Shown: positions 1 through 12,086, numbered from the stretch's first letter. The stretch is DNA of 44,720 bases from Parachlorella kessleri (GCA_001598975.1 BBXU01002127.1:1-44720); one strand, 5' to 3'. The notes: generated by a model not told the origin, from the letters alone. Numbers and translations are program-made.

Positions 1-35
1 ACACACACACACTCATACATACATACACACACAAA
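1..35. repeat. CA-rich microsatellite
   Basis: A run of CA dinucleotides interrupted by CATA units opens the window. It lies just upstream of the last ARL8 exon and is therefore probably inside the last intron of that gene. It is a simple repeat with no coding potential. Confidence 0.8.
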
Positions 36-213
36 CCATGTAACTTGTGCCGTGTTTGAATGTGCACCCTTCCCGCCAGCTGCCTGGACCGTGCCCCTTT
101 CACACCCACTGCCCAGCAGTTCTTCAGCCCACATTGCGTCCCCTTGTCCTGCGTGCCTCCTCCCCTGATTGCTGCGTGCGTTCCTGAATATTAGCTTTTG
201 TGTCGCCATGCAG

Positions 214-315
214 AGTATTCGCGACCGGGAGGTGTGCGTCTACTCCATCTCCTGCAAGCGCCAGCAGAATATAGATATCACGCTGGAGTGGCTCACGCGA
301 CACGCCAAGTCCTGA
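214..315 (+). CDS. ARL8: ARL8-type small GTPase, last exon only (5' part outside the window)
   Basis: This is the terminal exon of an ADP-ribosylation-factor-like GTPase. It starts after a CAG acceptor at 211-213 and ends at a TGA (313-315), giving 33 residues. The peptide contains [20 protein letters not shown] followed by EWLTRHAKS. From memory this closely matches the C-terminus of ARL8 proteins, where the same region reads [20 protein letters not shown] and then QWLIQHSKS. ARL8 is a lysosome/vacuole-associated GTPase that works in vesicle positioning and fusion. The Cys in the SISCK segment belongs to the guanine-base-binding (G5-like) region. The nucleotide-binding G1-G4 motifs must lie upstream of position 1, so this is a partial gene cut by the window edge and not a pseudogene. 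Another ARF-family member is possible, but the NIDITLEWL segment favours ARL8. Confidence 0.78.
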   Translation, partial: SIRDREVCVYSISCKRQQNIDITLEWLTRHAKS

Positions 316-2094
316 GAAGAGACGTTGCTGTCAATGCAAAGGAGTTAACAGCTGTGTCCTAGATCATGACCTTCGTTGCGTCATTGCTCCCGGGTTGCGG
401 GAGGGATAGGATGCGCCGGCAGAAGCGGGTGGCATTGGTCCTACCCTGCTGAAATGGGGGGACGGCAGATGGCGGCCCCTGGGCTACATGATTGCGCACT
501 CCGCTTCCTTGACTAGCTAGCAGCTATCAACCTGACTTGACATTTGCTTAGGGTGGCATGTAGTGCGGTTTGGAAGTGTGTACATGTAGACTGGCAGTGT
601 GGCATGTGTTCATGTGACTTGATGTACCCACACTTGTTCACTGTGGGAGGGAGCGCGTTGTGCGAGGTTGCGAGGCTGGGTCTGGCAGGGCACATGTACA
701 AGTGCTGCAAAAGATCATTAAAGTTGGGTGTTGGTAGAGTGCATTAACGATCCCCTCCAACACGCACGGATTAACCTGGCTTGGTGTATTGATAATGCTG
801 GCAGGTAGTGGAACAGAGAGGAGGTATGGTTGAACTGTACTGATTGGGCTGGTTGCAAGGATTCTCCATGGTCGTGCCTGAGCTCTGAGACAGTAAGTCT
901 CTCCTGGGACAAGCTAAGTTCACCGAAACAGCAGGTGAACTTGAAATGGAGCAGGGGCGGTGGAGAACAGGAATTAAGCCTGAAAAAAGGTAGTAGGGGA
1001 GCAGCACTAACCACTGCAAGCGAGAATAGCAGGCAGACAGGCTGCAAGGATTCATTGCTGCTCCCCCAGTGGTGCTTTGTGTTCTAGGAAACATGGTAAG
1101 GGAGAAGTTGAGTGATGGTTCATGGCTCTCACTGCACAAGGTGCTGGGGTTGTGAGATGAGACCTGGTTCGCGCAACTCAGTTCCCTGGCTTCAGTAGAC
1201 AGGGTTGCTGTGAGAGATGAATGCATATTTTCACCTTTGCCATAATAACAACAAACGTTGACTGTGCTACAGAAGTCCGCTCTGGCCCCTTTTACCAGCA
1301 TCACTTGTTAAACACACAGCAGCAAGGGGGCCTCCATCGGGGATATGTTGGGTCTTTGACAGAGCCCAGCACCCAAGATGGGAGTTGGAATCACAGAACA
1401 GCTTGCACTCATGCACTTAACGGTCCTAAACCTGCAAGGTATAAAAAGGGTTGCACAGGACGGCAAAACTTGAGGCAATACCTCCCTGCGGGCAAACGCA
1501 GCACACCCGCATCACAGCATACTAAAGGTCTGCCAGGGGCTCGATTGTACTGTACCCCCAGCCCAGCCTAGCAATCACCCCGGCGCTCCATAACCCATCA
1601 CTCAGGGCACGGAGGAGGAGCACCTTGCATGCAATCACCCTGCACAGAACAGCCATACTACTGCCAATCTACAAAAGACAAGTACTAGCCACGACACCTG
1701 CACCAGCCACTTGCGTGCGTGGAAGCTGCGTATACAAAGGCAGATAGCAAACTGCTAGGCTACAAGGAAATCCGTGGTGCAAACAGGCTACAGGGGAGGC
1801 GCCACCAACAGGCCAGTCCTCCAACCTCTGCGCAATACTTTCTGTTGCAGCGGATGCCCACCAGCCATACAATGCAAGCACTAACAAGCACCCAGCCGAA
1901 CACTGCTCCTCCTATAAAACAGCAAAGAATGAGTAGTCCAATAGGAGTTCAAAACTCCCTGCCCGCTTGCAAGGAACCCAAGCTCTCATTCGGCACGAAC
2001 CCAGCGTTTTCTAACAACAAAGTTGTGATGGGAGACCCCTACCTGCTGGGGACCACAGGACACCGCTCAAATACTCTACAAACACCCATGACAT
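316..2094. other. Convergent intergenic stretch, ARL8 to aspartyl protease
   Basis: About 1.8 kb lies between the ARL8 stop and the protease stop codon. It must hold the 3' UTRs of both genes. I see no open frame with splice sites and recognisable protein content; the open frames of 60-180 codons here have no family motif. A reverse-strand copy of the dispersed repeat described separately lies at 781-852. No chlorophyte-style TGTAA polyadenylation signal stands out close to either stop. Confidence 0.6.
781..852 (-). repeat. Dispersed repeat family, copy D (reverse strand, diverged)
   Basis: Read on the minus strand, this stretch carries ACCTCCTCTCTG, then CACTACCTGCCA, then an A/T-rich end. 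The same order occurs in the copy at 42897-43059. It is diverged and its limits are approximate. It lies in the 3' intergenic DNA between ARL8 and the protease. Confidence 0.5.
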
Positions 2095-5000
2095 CTACCG
2101 AGGGCTGCTCAACCCTGGAGGGCTCCTCCCACTCTGAGCGCCTCCCGACCGGGCAGGCGACCCCAAGCTAGCAACAGTAGGTGTGCCTTGCAGCAACCGG
2201 AGAGACGGTGAGGGGCTACCCACGCCGCTGTCTGCCTCATCATCTGCTGAGCCTGCTGAGCCTCCAGGGCTTGTGCTGCCTGCTTCTGCTGCCGCCGCCG
2301 CAGCAGAAGCGGCAGCTGCTGCCGCTGCCGAGGCCTGCCGCTGCAACTTGGTGGGCGTGGTGAGGCCCATGCGCTTCTCCCCGGCAGGGGTTGCCATCTC
2401 CACCAGTGGCACCATCTTCAGTACCCTGGGGGAAGAGTTGCCTCGTGATTTCGGCCGCTCTGGGCTAGACCCTCCGGGCGGTGGAGCACTCAATGCCCCA
2501 CCAACCGCTGCTGCTGCGCTGTCGCCACCTGCAGCCCCACTTCCAGCACCCAGAATGGGGTTTGCCTCGGGATCCAGGCTGTCGTCGCCTGCGGCCCCAG
2601 ACAGGGGCCGATATGGCCGCAGCCGCTGCAGCGCTCCTCGCAACCGCTCGCGCCCTGCCGGCCGCAAAAGCACTGCTGCCAGCACAACTGCTGCCCCTGC
2701 TGCTAACCCCACCAGGAGCCCTATGAGCCAGGGCTTCTTGTGGTAGCTGCTGCTGCTGCTGCCGTCAACGCCCTCGCCACGAGGCCCAACAGATTCTCCC
2801 CCGCCTGTGCTGGCGGCTGTGGCTGTGGCATCCCTACTGGAGCCCTGCGAGGAAGGCCCCTCCACGCCACCACTCCCTCCTTGCCCCTCTTGGGCACCCC
2901 CACCACTCCAACTGCTGCTGCCTTCAATGCTGCTGCTGCTGCTGCTCTGTGGGCCGGTCGACGACGAGTCACCGCCACCACTGGTGCCGCCGCTGCTGCT
3001 CGGCTTGGGGTTTGCAGGCGGGTCCGATTCCTCTGGATGATACTGCTCCTGTTGCTGCGATCGCGGCGGAACTGGCTGGCAATCGCCAGATGCTGCAGCC
3101 TCATCCTGCAAGCAAAATGCAGTGGAAAACATCATATCGCACCTGCAGCACTTTGCACGCCTGTTGATGGCCAGGTGAGCGGGCCGAGAGCACCAGTTTT
3201 ATTCTTTCAGTTAGTTATACGTTATCTTGCATCGAGCCTGGCCGCACCAGAGTGCTACTATGCCCCACTTGACAGCAGCAAGCAGGATGGCTCAATGCAA
3301 AAGCCCCTCAGCATGATACTCTCCTATCCTCTCCTATCCCGTATACATACACAGCTACACCAAGGGCCCCAGTTAAGCAAGGAAGCTGCTGGCGCCCCAC
3401 AGACTGCTGCCGCTTCACCAAAGACACGGAACATCAAGAAGCGTTGCTGCTCACCGCCGCGATGCCCTCCGTTGCCAGTACAGAACAGGGGGGCCGCTGG
3501 GCCTGGCCCAGGTCTCGACAAGTCGCGTGGCTAAAGCCCACGCGCCGCGCTGCCCGGTCGTAGCGCACCAGTACATTGCGGAACGTGATGCCCCCCAAAA
3601 GGGTGCCTACACAGTAAATGACAGCTGAAATTGAGACTTGCTGTCCAGGCATGGTTGAAAGGAGGCCAAACCAGGTAATAAGGGCAGTTTCCTCAAACGA
3701 CTCAAAGGCCAACGCTGCTGTACATCCATACGGCTAGGCAGGGTGTCTGGGTAGGCCGAGAGAGCCAGGCATCGCGGCGTAGCCCACGGAGAAGCAGTGC
3801 CTGGAGGCGACGGAGGGGGCCATGCATGTGCAACATGACCTTAGCTGTGACTAGGCCTTCTCACCTGCGCCGCCGTTGTCGAAGACGCCCAGGCAATACT
3901 TGCCGCTGTTGAAGGTGTGTACAAAGAGGTAGTTCAGCGGCGAAAGCGTCAGGGGCTCCATCTGCATGGCAGGCCGAAGGTGAGCAAGCGGACACAGGGA
4001 ACAACACGAGTACTAACCATGGGCAGCATCAAAAAGAAAAAGCAGAACGGTGCCATGCTGCTCCCTATGGCAGCGCAAGCCAAAACCATTACTTTTCAGG
4101 TCAAGCCGCCCTGAGCCAACAGGACAGTCAGACGGCTGGCAGTGTGATTCAGCAGCTGTTACCACAAGCACCATGCATGCACAACCACCCCCCCCACTCT
4201 CACACCTGATCAAAGAGAAGGCCCATCGGTGGGAAGACTGCTTGCAGCCCCGCTTCATTATGATGGTCAGGCGCGCCTCCAAAGCAGATGTCCTCATACT
4301 GCAGGCAGGGCAGACAACCTAGCATATCGTCGGCTCACAGAAGCATATGGCATGCCACAGCACAGCCTTGCAGGCAAGCGTGCAGTGGGAAAGCGCAGGG
4401 TAGGGGATAGATTCCTTTTAAAACGCTGTGTGTTTCAAAAGCATCAACACAGGGTTGCTGCAACCCTTCTGCGGCCCGCTCTGTAACTTCTGGCTAACCA
4501 ACAACAGGCAGAACACTCACGACCCTGTCCACCAACTCACCGAGGGGTCGGGCCCTGGCACCTTGTACAAGCCGCGCGCCAGGGCATGGCGCTCCACGGC
4601 GGCAGCAAATGCCTGGAAGGCGGCGGTGGGCAGGTAGGTGAAGGTAGTGCCGCTGTCCAGCACTGTGCCGTAGCCTTGCTGGAACAGGGCCTGCGGGTGT
4701 GCATCAAGAAAGGGGGCGTCAATGTACACATACAAGGAAGGGGTAGATAAATTGTGATTGGTGCAAACCTGCCAAAGAAGCTAAACTCAACCAACCCCAT
4801 TGGTCACTCAGTCACAACAACAAAGCCACGCTCCTTCCGCGATGCTCGGACCAAGCACGCCTACAACAATTGGCTTAATCGTGTTGCAGCAGCCTCACCT
4901 CCTGCAGCGGCAGCTGGCGGCCGCCAACCACCAGCCCTTCCAGCTTGACATTGTAGTAAAAGGGGTGGGCTAACGATGACACCAAGGGCGTGTACTGCAG

Positions 5001-6636
5001 CCGCAGCGTCGACGGCAGTGGGGCGTCGCCCAGCAGCATGGCCCCCTCACCCTCCACCGTCCCAAAGCAGAGGGAGAACACGTTCTCAATCACGCCGGAG
5101 TTGACCAGCTGCAGGAAAGGGGGCACAAGGAGGGCTGGGCGATCTGGTTTAAGCACAGGCCGCAGGCAGTTGGGGGAGGCCGTAGAAATTTGTATGGATT
5201 CTGTTAGTTATGGCAGTCTTATGGCAGTCTAATGGAACGGCCTGCCGACTAGACTTACTACGATTATACGTCAAATGAGCTCACTAGCAGCAAAACACTG
5301 AACCTGTTGACTCAGTGGGAGGGGCACTTAAGCGGGTGTCAAGCAGCCTGACCTAGGCCCGCAGCCTGATACCGCATAACATAGTTATTACTCTGCACTC
5401 TCTTGTTGCCAAGCCATTGCCAGGGGCAGAGGAGGCTCGAGGGGCCTTCCAGCCACCCAGTGCGCAGTAGGCCCTAGGCCCCCACAGACCTGATTGATGA
5501 CAGAAACATCGCTGTTGCCCAGCCCAAACAGCCCATCGGCGCGCTGCTTGTAGATCTCCCCCGTCTCGCGTGTTTCACACCCAAAGATGATGGGCGCACC
5601 AGCGTCCCCATCGTGCAGGGATAAGAGGTCTTCCACAAGCACGCCTGGCAGAAGAACGCATAGATCTCTAGCTCAGTTAAATATGATACATGCATTTCGT
5701 CAAGGCTCGCTTTCAAGACATTCTCATGGTGCTGCAGTCTCATACTGCTCCCAAACCACCCTTCGCAGTGCACTTCATGGCTGCTACCGCTGCATTCAGT
5801 CAGCCTTCCCGCCCAAGGCCATGGGCAAGGCGCCCTGACGCCACTCACCGCTGCTGCTGCTCTGCTCCGCATAGCTCCGAGTGTAGGTGCACTGCCCGCC
5901 GGAGCACGAGCACCGCGGCGAGCCACACGTGCACTTGGCCGAGCCACAGCCGATGCGTGTTGCAGTGGAGCTTGCGCCAGGGTCGAAAGCAGGGCTCTGG
6001 TGGTTAGGGCCGCAGCCCGTGCCGCAGGATGCGCAGGGCACGTACGTCATCGTGCTGCCTGTGTCCACTATAACCGCGAACTTTCGGGGGGGCGTGCCCA
6101 GGTACATGGCCGCATAGAAGTACCTGCAGGGGGGAAGCCAAGCGAAGGTCCGCATTAGATAATAATCACGCGAGCTCGGGAACCCAGCACCCAATCACAT
6201 ACGCTGCACCGTCGAAGTACTGTAGCTGGCTGGCAGGGAACCCGTTTCCAGAAAGGGCGATCAAGCGCTGCCCGACAGCCCCTGGTGCTGGTCAGCGGCG
6301 AGGCAGGGCCACCACTGGCCGCCGCCCCTGCTGACCGCTGATCAGCAGATTCACGCTGCCTGAAAGATGCAAGTCCACCTCCCGGTTCCAAAACCCAGGA
6401 AGCACGCCGCTGCTTGCTTCCAGTGCCAGAAGACGCAGTTTTACGCACCCATAGTCCTTGACAGCGCCGTGCAGCGGCAAGGTTGCGTTGCGGAGAAGGC
6501 CCCTCCGAGAGCTGGCGGGCAGAGCATCCCTCGATTCCACCTTGAAGCTGAAGAACTGTCGGTTATTTGCAGCCTGCGTGGGTGCGGAGCAGCCCAGGAA
6601 GAGCAACAGCAGGCCCCAGCAGCAAGCCCCGCGCAT
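2095..6636 (-). CDS. Pepsin-family (A1) aspartyl protease with C-terminal membrane anchor and long tail
   Basis: Nine exons on the minus strand: 6636-6449, 6123-5849, 5644-5490, 5108-4899, 4690-4541, 4298-4206, 3961-3865, 3606-3455 and 3105-2095. The phases close to a 776-residue protein. An N-terminal signal peptide (MRGACCWGLLLLFLGCSA) implies entry to the secretory pathway. The first catalytic motif is VDTGSTMTYVPC (Asp about 83) and the second is VLDSGTTFTYLP (Asp about 288). Both are the hallmark of bilobal pepsin-like proteases, and the Cys-rich segment after the first motif recalls plant nucellin-like/atypical aspartyl proteases. The fold ends near GGITFRNVLVRYDRAARRVG. The last exon adds a Ser/Gly-rich stalk, a transmembrane helix (about residues 566-587, WLIGLLVGLAAGAAVVLAAV) and a roughly 190-residue, probably cytosolic, tail with poly-Ala runs. 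The start is the first ATG before the signal peptide. It is transcribed head-to-head with MnmE. Its substrate is unknown. Confidence 0.88.
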
Positions 6637-7049
6637 GGCCCCAATCCCCAGGGCCTCAAAAGGCCCTTTAATCCCCTTGATCAATCGGGGCGCAGCTCAG
6701 ATACCGCTCGCTTCGCTGGACATTGCTGGCAAAGGCGAGGCAGGGGTACGACGGTAAAACTCTGCTGCCTAGGAGAACTCTAGGCAGCAAAGCGGCCGCT
6801 ACTGCTCCGCCGCAGACAAAGGGGTGCGCAACCTGAGGCAAGGAAGGCCTGGCAGGCCAGGCTGGATCTCTAGTTGCCCCTTGCTGGTGTGGCGGGGAGA
6901 GTATCTGACGATGCTTGCAAGTCCAGTACAGCTCCGGCCAGGGCGATGTTGCCTGTCTCCAGTCCTGACATGTCTGTCGAGGCCAATTGAGAGATCACGT
7001 GAAGCCGGGACACTTTCCGGAAGAGTGATTCTTACTGACTCATTGCTGG
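6637..7049. promoter_or_regulatory. Divergent promoter region, aspartyl protease / MnmE
   Basis: The start codons of the protease (-) and MnmE (+) are about 410 bp apart, so both promoters and 5' UTRs must share this stretch. No clear TATA box is visible. A perfect 10-bp inverted repeat with a 7-nt spacer lies at 6763-6789 and is listed separately. Confidence 0.6.
6763..6789. repeat. Perfect 10-bp inverted repeat (hairpin) in a divergent promoter
   Basis: TGCTGCCTAG at 6763-6772 is followed by the spacer GAGAACT and then by the exact reverse complement, CTAGGCAGCA, at 6780-6789. It could be a dimeric transcription-factor site, or a stem-loop in the 5' UTR of whichever transcript covers it. 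Confidence 0.75.
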
Positions 7050-10000
7050 TTGCCATCTCCCACATGTGTCATGCGTGCAGCCTGGCTCACCCTGCGTTTT
7101 AACCCTGGCGAGGCTGCATTTAAGCAGTGTTACCGATATTTTCAGAGATATCCAACCTGTAGCGGTACTTACCAAAAAGCAGCCCAGGATGCCCTGGTTG
7201 ATGGGCAAGCTCAGGCTGTGCCGCCGCAAGCTGACTCGGTGTACGCCCTCAGCTCTGGCCAGGGGCGCTCAGCTGTTGCGGTCATCAGGCTAACAGGCCC
7301 CGGCTCAGGCAGGCTTTTCCGTGACAGTTGTTGCTCACAGTTTGGCAGCAGTCACACTGTCCTTGAGGGACTGGCTTCTTGTAGCCCGCCCCTCCCTGGT
7401 TAGTTGCAAGCTACTGACAGTCATTTGCTGCTGCCTTGTGGGGCGCAGATGCCGCACTTGCGGCGTTGCTGCCCCAGAGCAGCACAGCGCTCCCAGCGCC
7501 CCGCTCCCTGGCGCTAGCCACGCTCCACCACCCCTACACGAGACAAATCCTGGACAAAGCCATGGTTGTGAGGTTTCCAGGGCCCCGCAGCTTCACAGGT
7601 GGGTGCGTGGCAGAGTATTAGGTGGGCGGCGGGGTGACCAGCGAGTGGGCTTGGGTGGGGCAGGCGCACGGCAAAGCTTGCATGCCTTTGCAAGCGTGCT
7701 TTCACAAACTTGAGCATTGCCATAGAGCAGCTGTCGGCACATCCTGCTCGGTAACTTGTTGTCTTGGTGGTAGCAGATGGGATGGCCATCAGGTCATAGC
7801 AGTTCCGCCGCTTTGCCTGAGGTGCAGGTGAGGACTGTGCTGAGCTGCATGTACATGGGGGGCCAGCCGTGGTGCGCTCTGTGCTGGATGCGCTGGGCAC
7901 GCTGCCCTGGGCACGCCCTGCTGACCCAGGCGAGTTCAGCCGGCGGGCATTTGAGGTAGGTGGCACGCACGGGCCATTTGGGTGCCTCACTAATAAAATA
8001 TATGTGATGGTGAATTTCAGTGAAGTTGCTGGTCCGGCTGCGATTTTGGCAGGTGTGCAGAGGAGCACATGCAGGCCGGCACTTCCTTGCTGTTGCTTGC
8101 GTTCCAGACCAGAAGCATCTAAGCATCTGGCGTGGTGACGGTGCGTCAGTAGTCACTGGGAACAATCCCTGGGTTGGACAACTCTGCAGGGTTGCCGTAG
8201 TCGAATCCCAGCCGAACACCAATCAGTGTGCTAGCAAGTCGGTCGACCGTGGTCAGAGTGTGACCTACCTGCTTCTTTGGAATGCATCCCTCATTCGTGG
8301 GGGTTGTATGCCATTCCTTGGCCATAGCTGCCTCCCTGGACTGCGCAGGCCGGCAAGCTGGACTTGACCCAGGTGGAGGGGTTGGCTGACCTGCTCCGCG
8401 CCGAGACTGAGGCGCAGCGACGCCAGGCGCTGGCGCACAGCAGCGGGGAGGCAAGGAGGCGGTATGAGGCCTGGCGAGGCACGATTCTGACCTGTCTGGC
8501 GCGCGTGGAGGTGGGCGGCAGGGTGTGGAAGGGGCAGGGAGTGCAGGTTGGGCTGGCAGCGACACAGGTGTGGGGCGGTGAGATGGTGGCCATGTGACTG
8601 AGGGCAGCAAGGCGCCCAGTTAGATCAAGAAGGTATACTGTGGTTAAGACAGCTGTGGTCTGGACTGGCAGGTCTTAGTGCAGCTGGCTGGACTAGTGCT
8701 AGGGATGTAACGTGTATGGGAAAGGGCATGTGCGCAGCTGCATAAGCTGGGTTTCTGTTGTGTTTTGCCGGACCAGCTTGGAGAAGCAGGAGTGCCACTT
8801 GGTAGGCATTCCGAGGTCTTGTCACTGGCCACGAACACACGCTGCTATGATACGCCTTCCATGCAGGCTGTGATTGATTTTGGGGAGGACGAGGGCATTG
8901 CAGACGATGTAGTGGCGGGGATGGTGCCGCTGGCACATCAGGTGAGCCCCCCACACCCACCCCTCCTCTGCCTATGGTACCGGAAATTGTGACTTGAGGT
9001 TGTGGCTGAGTAGCCATCTGGTAAGCTTTTTGAAGCCGGCTCGTTATTGAAGCCGGCTAACCTGGGCGATCGGCTGCCTTACGACTGACAGCTTGCGCTG
9101 CTTTACTGGCCTGCCCATCTGGCCCTTGACGGACTGTCGTGTCAATAGCAGCAGATTGCCTTAGCGGGTAGGCCTTCCTAATGAGCTGTACGGTCGGAGC
9201 TGACACATCTAAACTTCTCGGTGCCAGCAATGGAGCGACTTGATTGCTTTCCTTGCTGCTGGCAGCTGCGGGTTCAGCTGGAGGGCCACCTGGGTGGCGG
9301 GGCTGCGGGGGAGCTGATTAGGGAGGGGGTGCGGGTGGTGATCGTGGGGGCGCCAAATGCGGGTGAGCCGGCTGGAGGTCTGAAGCCTGTGGGGGGCGGG
9401 GCATGCGATATGTGCAGAAGGCCAGGCTCGTGACCTGTGTGTCTTTACTAGGTGCAGTCCTTTCAGACCTTCCAGTTGGAAGCCAGTGGTTTTCACCAGA
9501 CAGTGTTGGCTGTTGCCTTGTTGTTTCGGACGGCTGGATGAGAGTTTGGCAGGCCTGCAATTCTCAAGTGCCTGTGACCGCCACCCTTGCCAGGTGATTG
9601 TTCCCCTCCCTGCCCGCCCCGCCGTCCCACCTGCAGGCAAGAGCAGCCTGCTGAACGCTTTGGCGGGTCGCGATGCCGCCATTGTGTCGCCGCTGCCGGG
9701 CACCACACGAGACACGCTGGAAGTGGCACTCGACCTGGGTGGCTACAAGGTGGGTGCAGTGGACCTGGGGACCTCCTCTACCACGTTAGGCCAGCCAGCC
9801 AGCCAGCCACACGGAGACAGCACTCCTGGGAGTAACCAATGTGGGGATCCTCCACAGTCTATGTGATAGTCTAGGCTTACATTGCTGGTATGTAGCCTCT
9901 AGGCTACTACTGATAATCTAGGTGCCCTTGTGGCTCACTTGATCCCCCCCCAGTGCAGGTCATCGTGACTGACACAGCAGGCCTGCGGGAGTCGGACTGC

Positions 10001-11043
10001 CCCATAGAGGCGGAGGGCGTCAGACGGGCTTACAAGGCAGTCCAGGAGGCACACATTGTCCTCGACTTCCGGGATGCCACAGCCGACACCAGCAGCTGCA
10101 GCTCTGGAGGTGGCCCTCTTTGGGATACATCGAGCGGCCAAGGGCTCCGAGGGCTGCACCCCAGTGTGGGAGTTGCACGAGCCACGCTGCGTGTGTTCAA
10201 CAAGGTGGACCGCCTGGCCTGGGCACGCGGCAGACCTCCTGCAGAGGTGGCTGCCCTCCTCCAAGGACAGCAGCAGGAAAAAACGGCAGACCAGCAGCAG
10301 CAGCAGCAGCAGCAGCTGGTGGAACACCTACAACAACAACACGAGCAGTCGCGGCCGCTGCCAGTTCCTTGCTGTGCCATCTCCTGCCTGACGGGCGAGG
10401 GCCTGGACGGGCTTCTTGCCCAGCTGAAGCAGGCAGTGCAGCAGGTGGTGGGGACGTGCGGGGACCCAACGTCAGCGGCGCTAGTGACGCGGGCAAGGCA
10501 CAGGCATTACCTAGAGGAGGCGGTGGCGGCATTGCGGCGGTATGAGGCAGCTCCGCTTCAGGTAGAACCCAAGTTTGGTCTGACGGGATCAGTAAGACTG
10601 GCGCACAGTCATGGACCATTGGGGCTGTTGCCTACTTGGGCTGTCTCTGTGGTGACTGTGCCTGAGGCTGCCACCCGTGCTCGGTCCTGCCGGCCCCTGG
10701 AGCCAACTGGCCAGTGCTGGTGGCCCCTTGCATGGGGATAGCCATGTCCGTCCAGCCGGCCTGGCCATGTTGTACATCTGTACCTTTTTTTTTCCCGTAG
10801 CCTTCGACTGGGTTACATGCTGCTACCAGTGCTTAGCTTTGCACCCCTGCTCTCTTGGTATCCACATCTATTGAAGTCCTGCATGGGGTTTCACAGTCTG
10901 AAGGCCGCCATTGGCTCCTGCAGGTGGAGATAGCAGCGGAGGAGCTGCGCTTTGCAGCCAAGGCGCTGGGACGTGTGACTGGCGCTATTGACACCGAGGC
11001 GGTGCTGGACTCTCTATTCTCCGAGTTTTGCATCGGCAAGTAG
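7050..11043 (+). CDS. MNME: tRNA modification GTPase MnmE (TrmE/ThdF), probably organellar
   Basis: Nine exons: 7050-7320, 7449-7598, 7828-7955, 8349-8510, 8867-8941, 9266-9362, 9637-9749, 9959-10561 and 10924-11043, encoding about 572 residues. MnmE with MnmG makes the 5-carboxymethylaminomethyl or 5-taurinomethyl group at U34 of organellar and bacterial tRNAs. The N-domain shows [34 protein letters not shown] and [10 protein letters not shown]. The G domain shows G1 GAPNAGKSS (about 290-298), G2 PGTTRD (about 315-320), G3 DTAGLRE (about 337-343) and G4 NKVD (about 413-416). The C-terminus is FCIGK, the family's invariant end with its functional Cys. A glutamine run (about 444-451) and extra Ser/Gly sequence lengthen the G domain. 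The start is uncertain: ATGs at 7050 and 7071 share the frame, and the basic N-terminus suits organelle targeting. The exon 1 donor is taken as the GT at 7321; a GC donor at 7309 keeps the same phase. Confidence 0.93.
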
Positions 11044-12086
11044 GCGCTGGCTCCAGCAGTGCCGGGGTTCTTGGTGGCAGAGGCCCCCAGGACTGTGCTG
11101 ATTTCAGTTTGTGTTGGGCAGGCGCTGAAGAGGTAACTGTGTGACAAGCTGCCAGGTCAAGCTTGGCAGTTAGCCGTTGGGGATGCCATTTTGTCCTGGG
11201 ATGCCCCAATAGCAACGCTGCCATGGTCCTTGGCACACGGTGGCGGCACACCAGGCGTGCTGCTGGGTAAACCATTTTAGGCATTTGTGATATTATTGGC
11301 GGAAGGCTTGTCTAACATATTCTCTTGGGAAGCGACTTGTATTAATGATACATAACTGCTGCCCCTGAGCGCACCTGGCTGGCTCTAGGACCACAGCCAC
11401 AGAAGATGTTGCGGGGCCTTGCTGGTCTTGGCTGGCAATCCATAGTCAACTGCCTCTGCTAGGAGATCCAATCATAGCATACGGGAGGCAAGACTCAGGC
11501 ATCTTCAGCATCCAGTCCTGCTAGTACAGCTCTACTCCCTGGTTGCAATACCTGCCACATATGCCAATAGCATATGGGACGGCTGCTCCCCCCATCTTGA
11601 TTGCTATTACTTGACACACAGGTACCGCCTGCTCTGGGCAGCCCTGAAAACCTGGCAACAGTGAGGCTGAGCCCCATGTGGCCCCACCAGTCAGTGCTTG
11701 TGGCCACAAGCAAGGACCACAGGCGCCTGCCCCTGCATGCCCTCCCGGCACCGCCTGCCAGTATACAAGCCTTGGTACTGTCCAAGACTCATATCACCGA
11801 AACCTCATCCTGTCAGCTCATATCCAGACGCCACCACGTCACTTCAGAGCTGGGAGCGCAGCGACCCGGCCATGCGCAGCTTTAAGCTGTTCACCCTGGC
11901 CGCCTCCTCCTTGGTTTTGAGCGGCAACAGCTCCTGGTATCGATGGGAATCACCCCTGTAGTATGGCGCGCCTGCGCTGCACTGCTTCGCCAGGCTGGAA
12001 GCTGAAGCTCCGATTCCCTCCTCCCTCTCGCTGTTGTGTGTCCATTAGGGTTTGGTGTCGTAGCAGAAGCCAAGTAAGTCGCCACC
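11044..12086. other. Intergenic stretch, MnmE to cysteine synthase
   Basis: About 1.04 kb between genes on the same strand. It should hold the MnmE 3' UTR and the promoter and 5' UTR of the cysteine synthase gene. A diverged copy of the dispersed repeat lies at 11505-11572. No further gene is supported. Confidence 0.55.
11505..11572 (+). repeat. Dispersed repeat family, copy C
   Basis: It carries CATCCAGTCCTG, AGCTCTACTCCCT, TACCTGCCAC and a short A/T end, in the same order as copies A (42897-43059) and B (26162-26250). It is more diverged than A and B are from each other. Confidence 0.6.

Noticed and set aside
771..1304. A 177-codon open frame on the minus strand in the ARL8/protease intergenic DNA
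   Set aside because: It shows no recognisable domain and its composition is unlike the confirmed exons. It overlaps the dispersed repeat copy at 781-852, so it is most likely a chance open frame.
2183..2746. Plus-strand open frames rich in Ala, Leu and Pro
   Set aside because: They are antisense shadows of the low-complexity last exon of the aspartyl protease, whose frame is fixed by its splice phase and transmembrane helix.
8190..8230. tRNA T-arm-like sequence (GTCGAATCCC) in an MnmE intron
   Set aside because: No acceptor stem, A box or anticodon arm can be paired around it, so it is not a tRNA gene.
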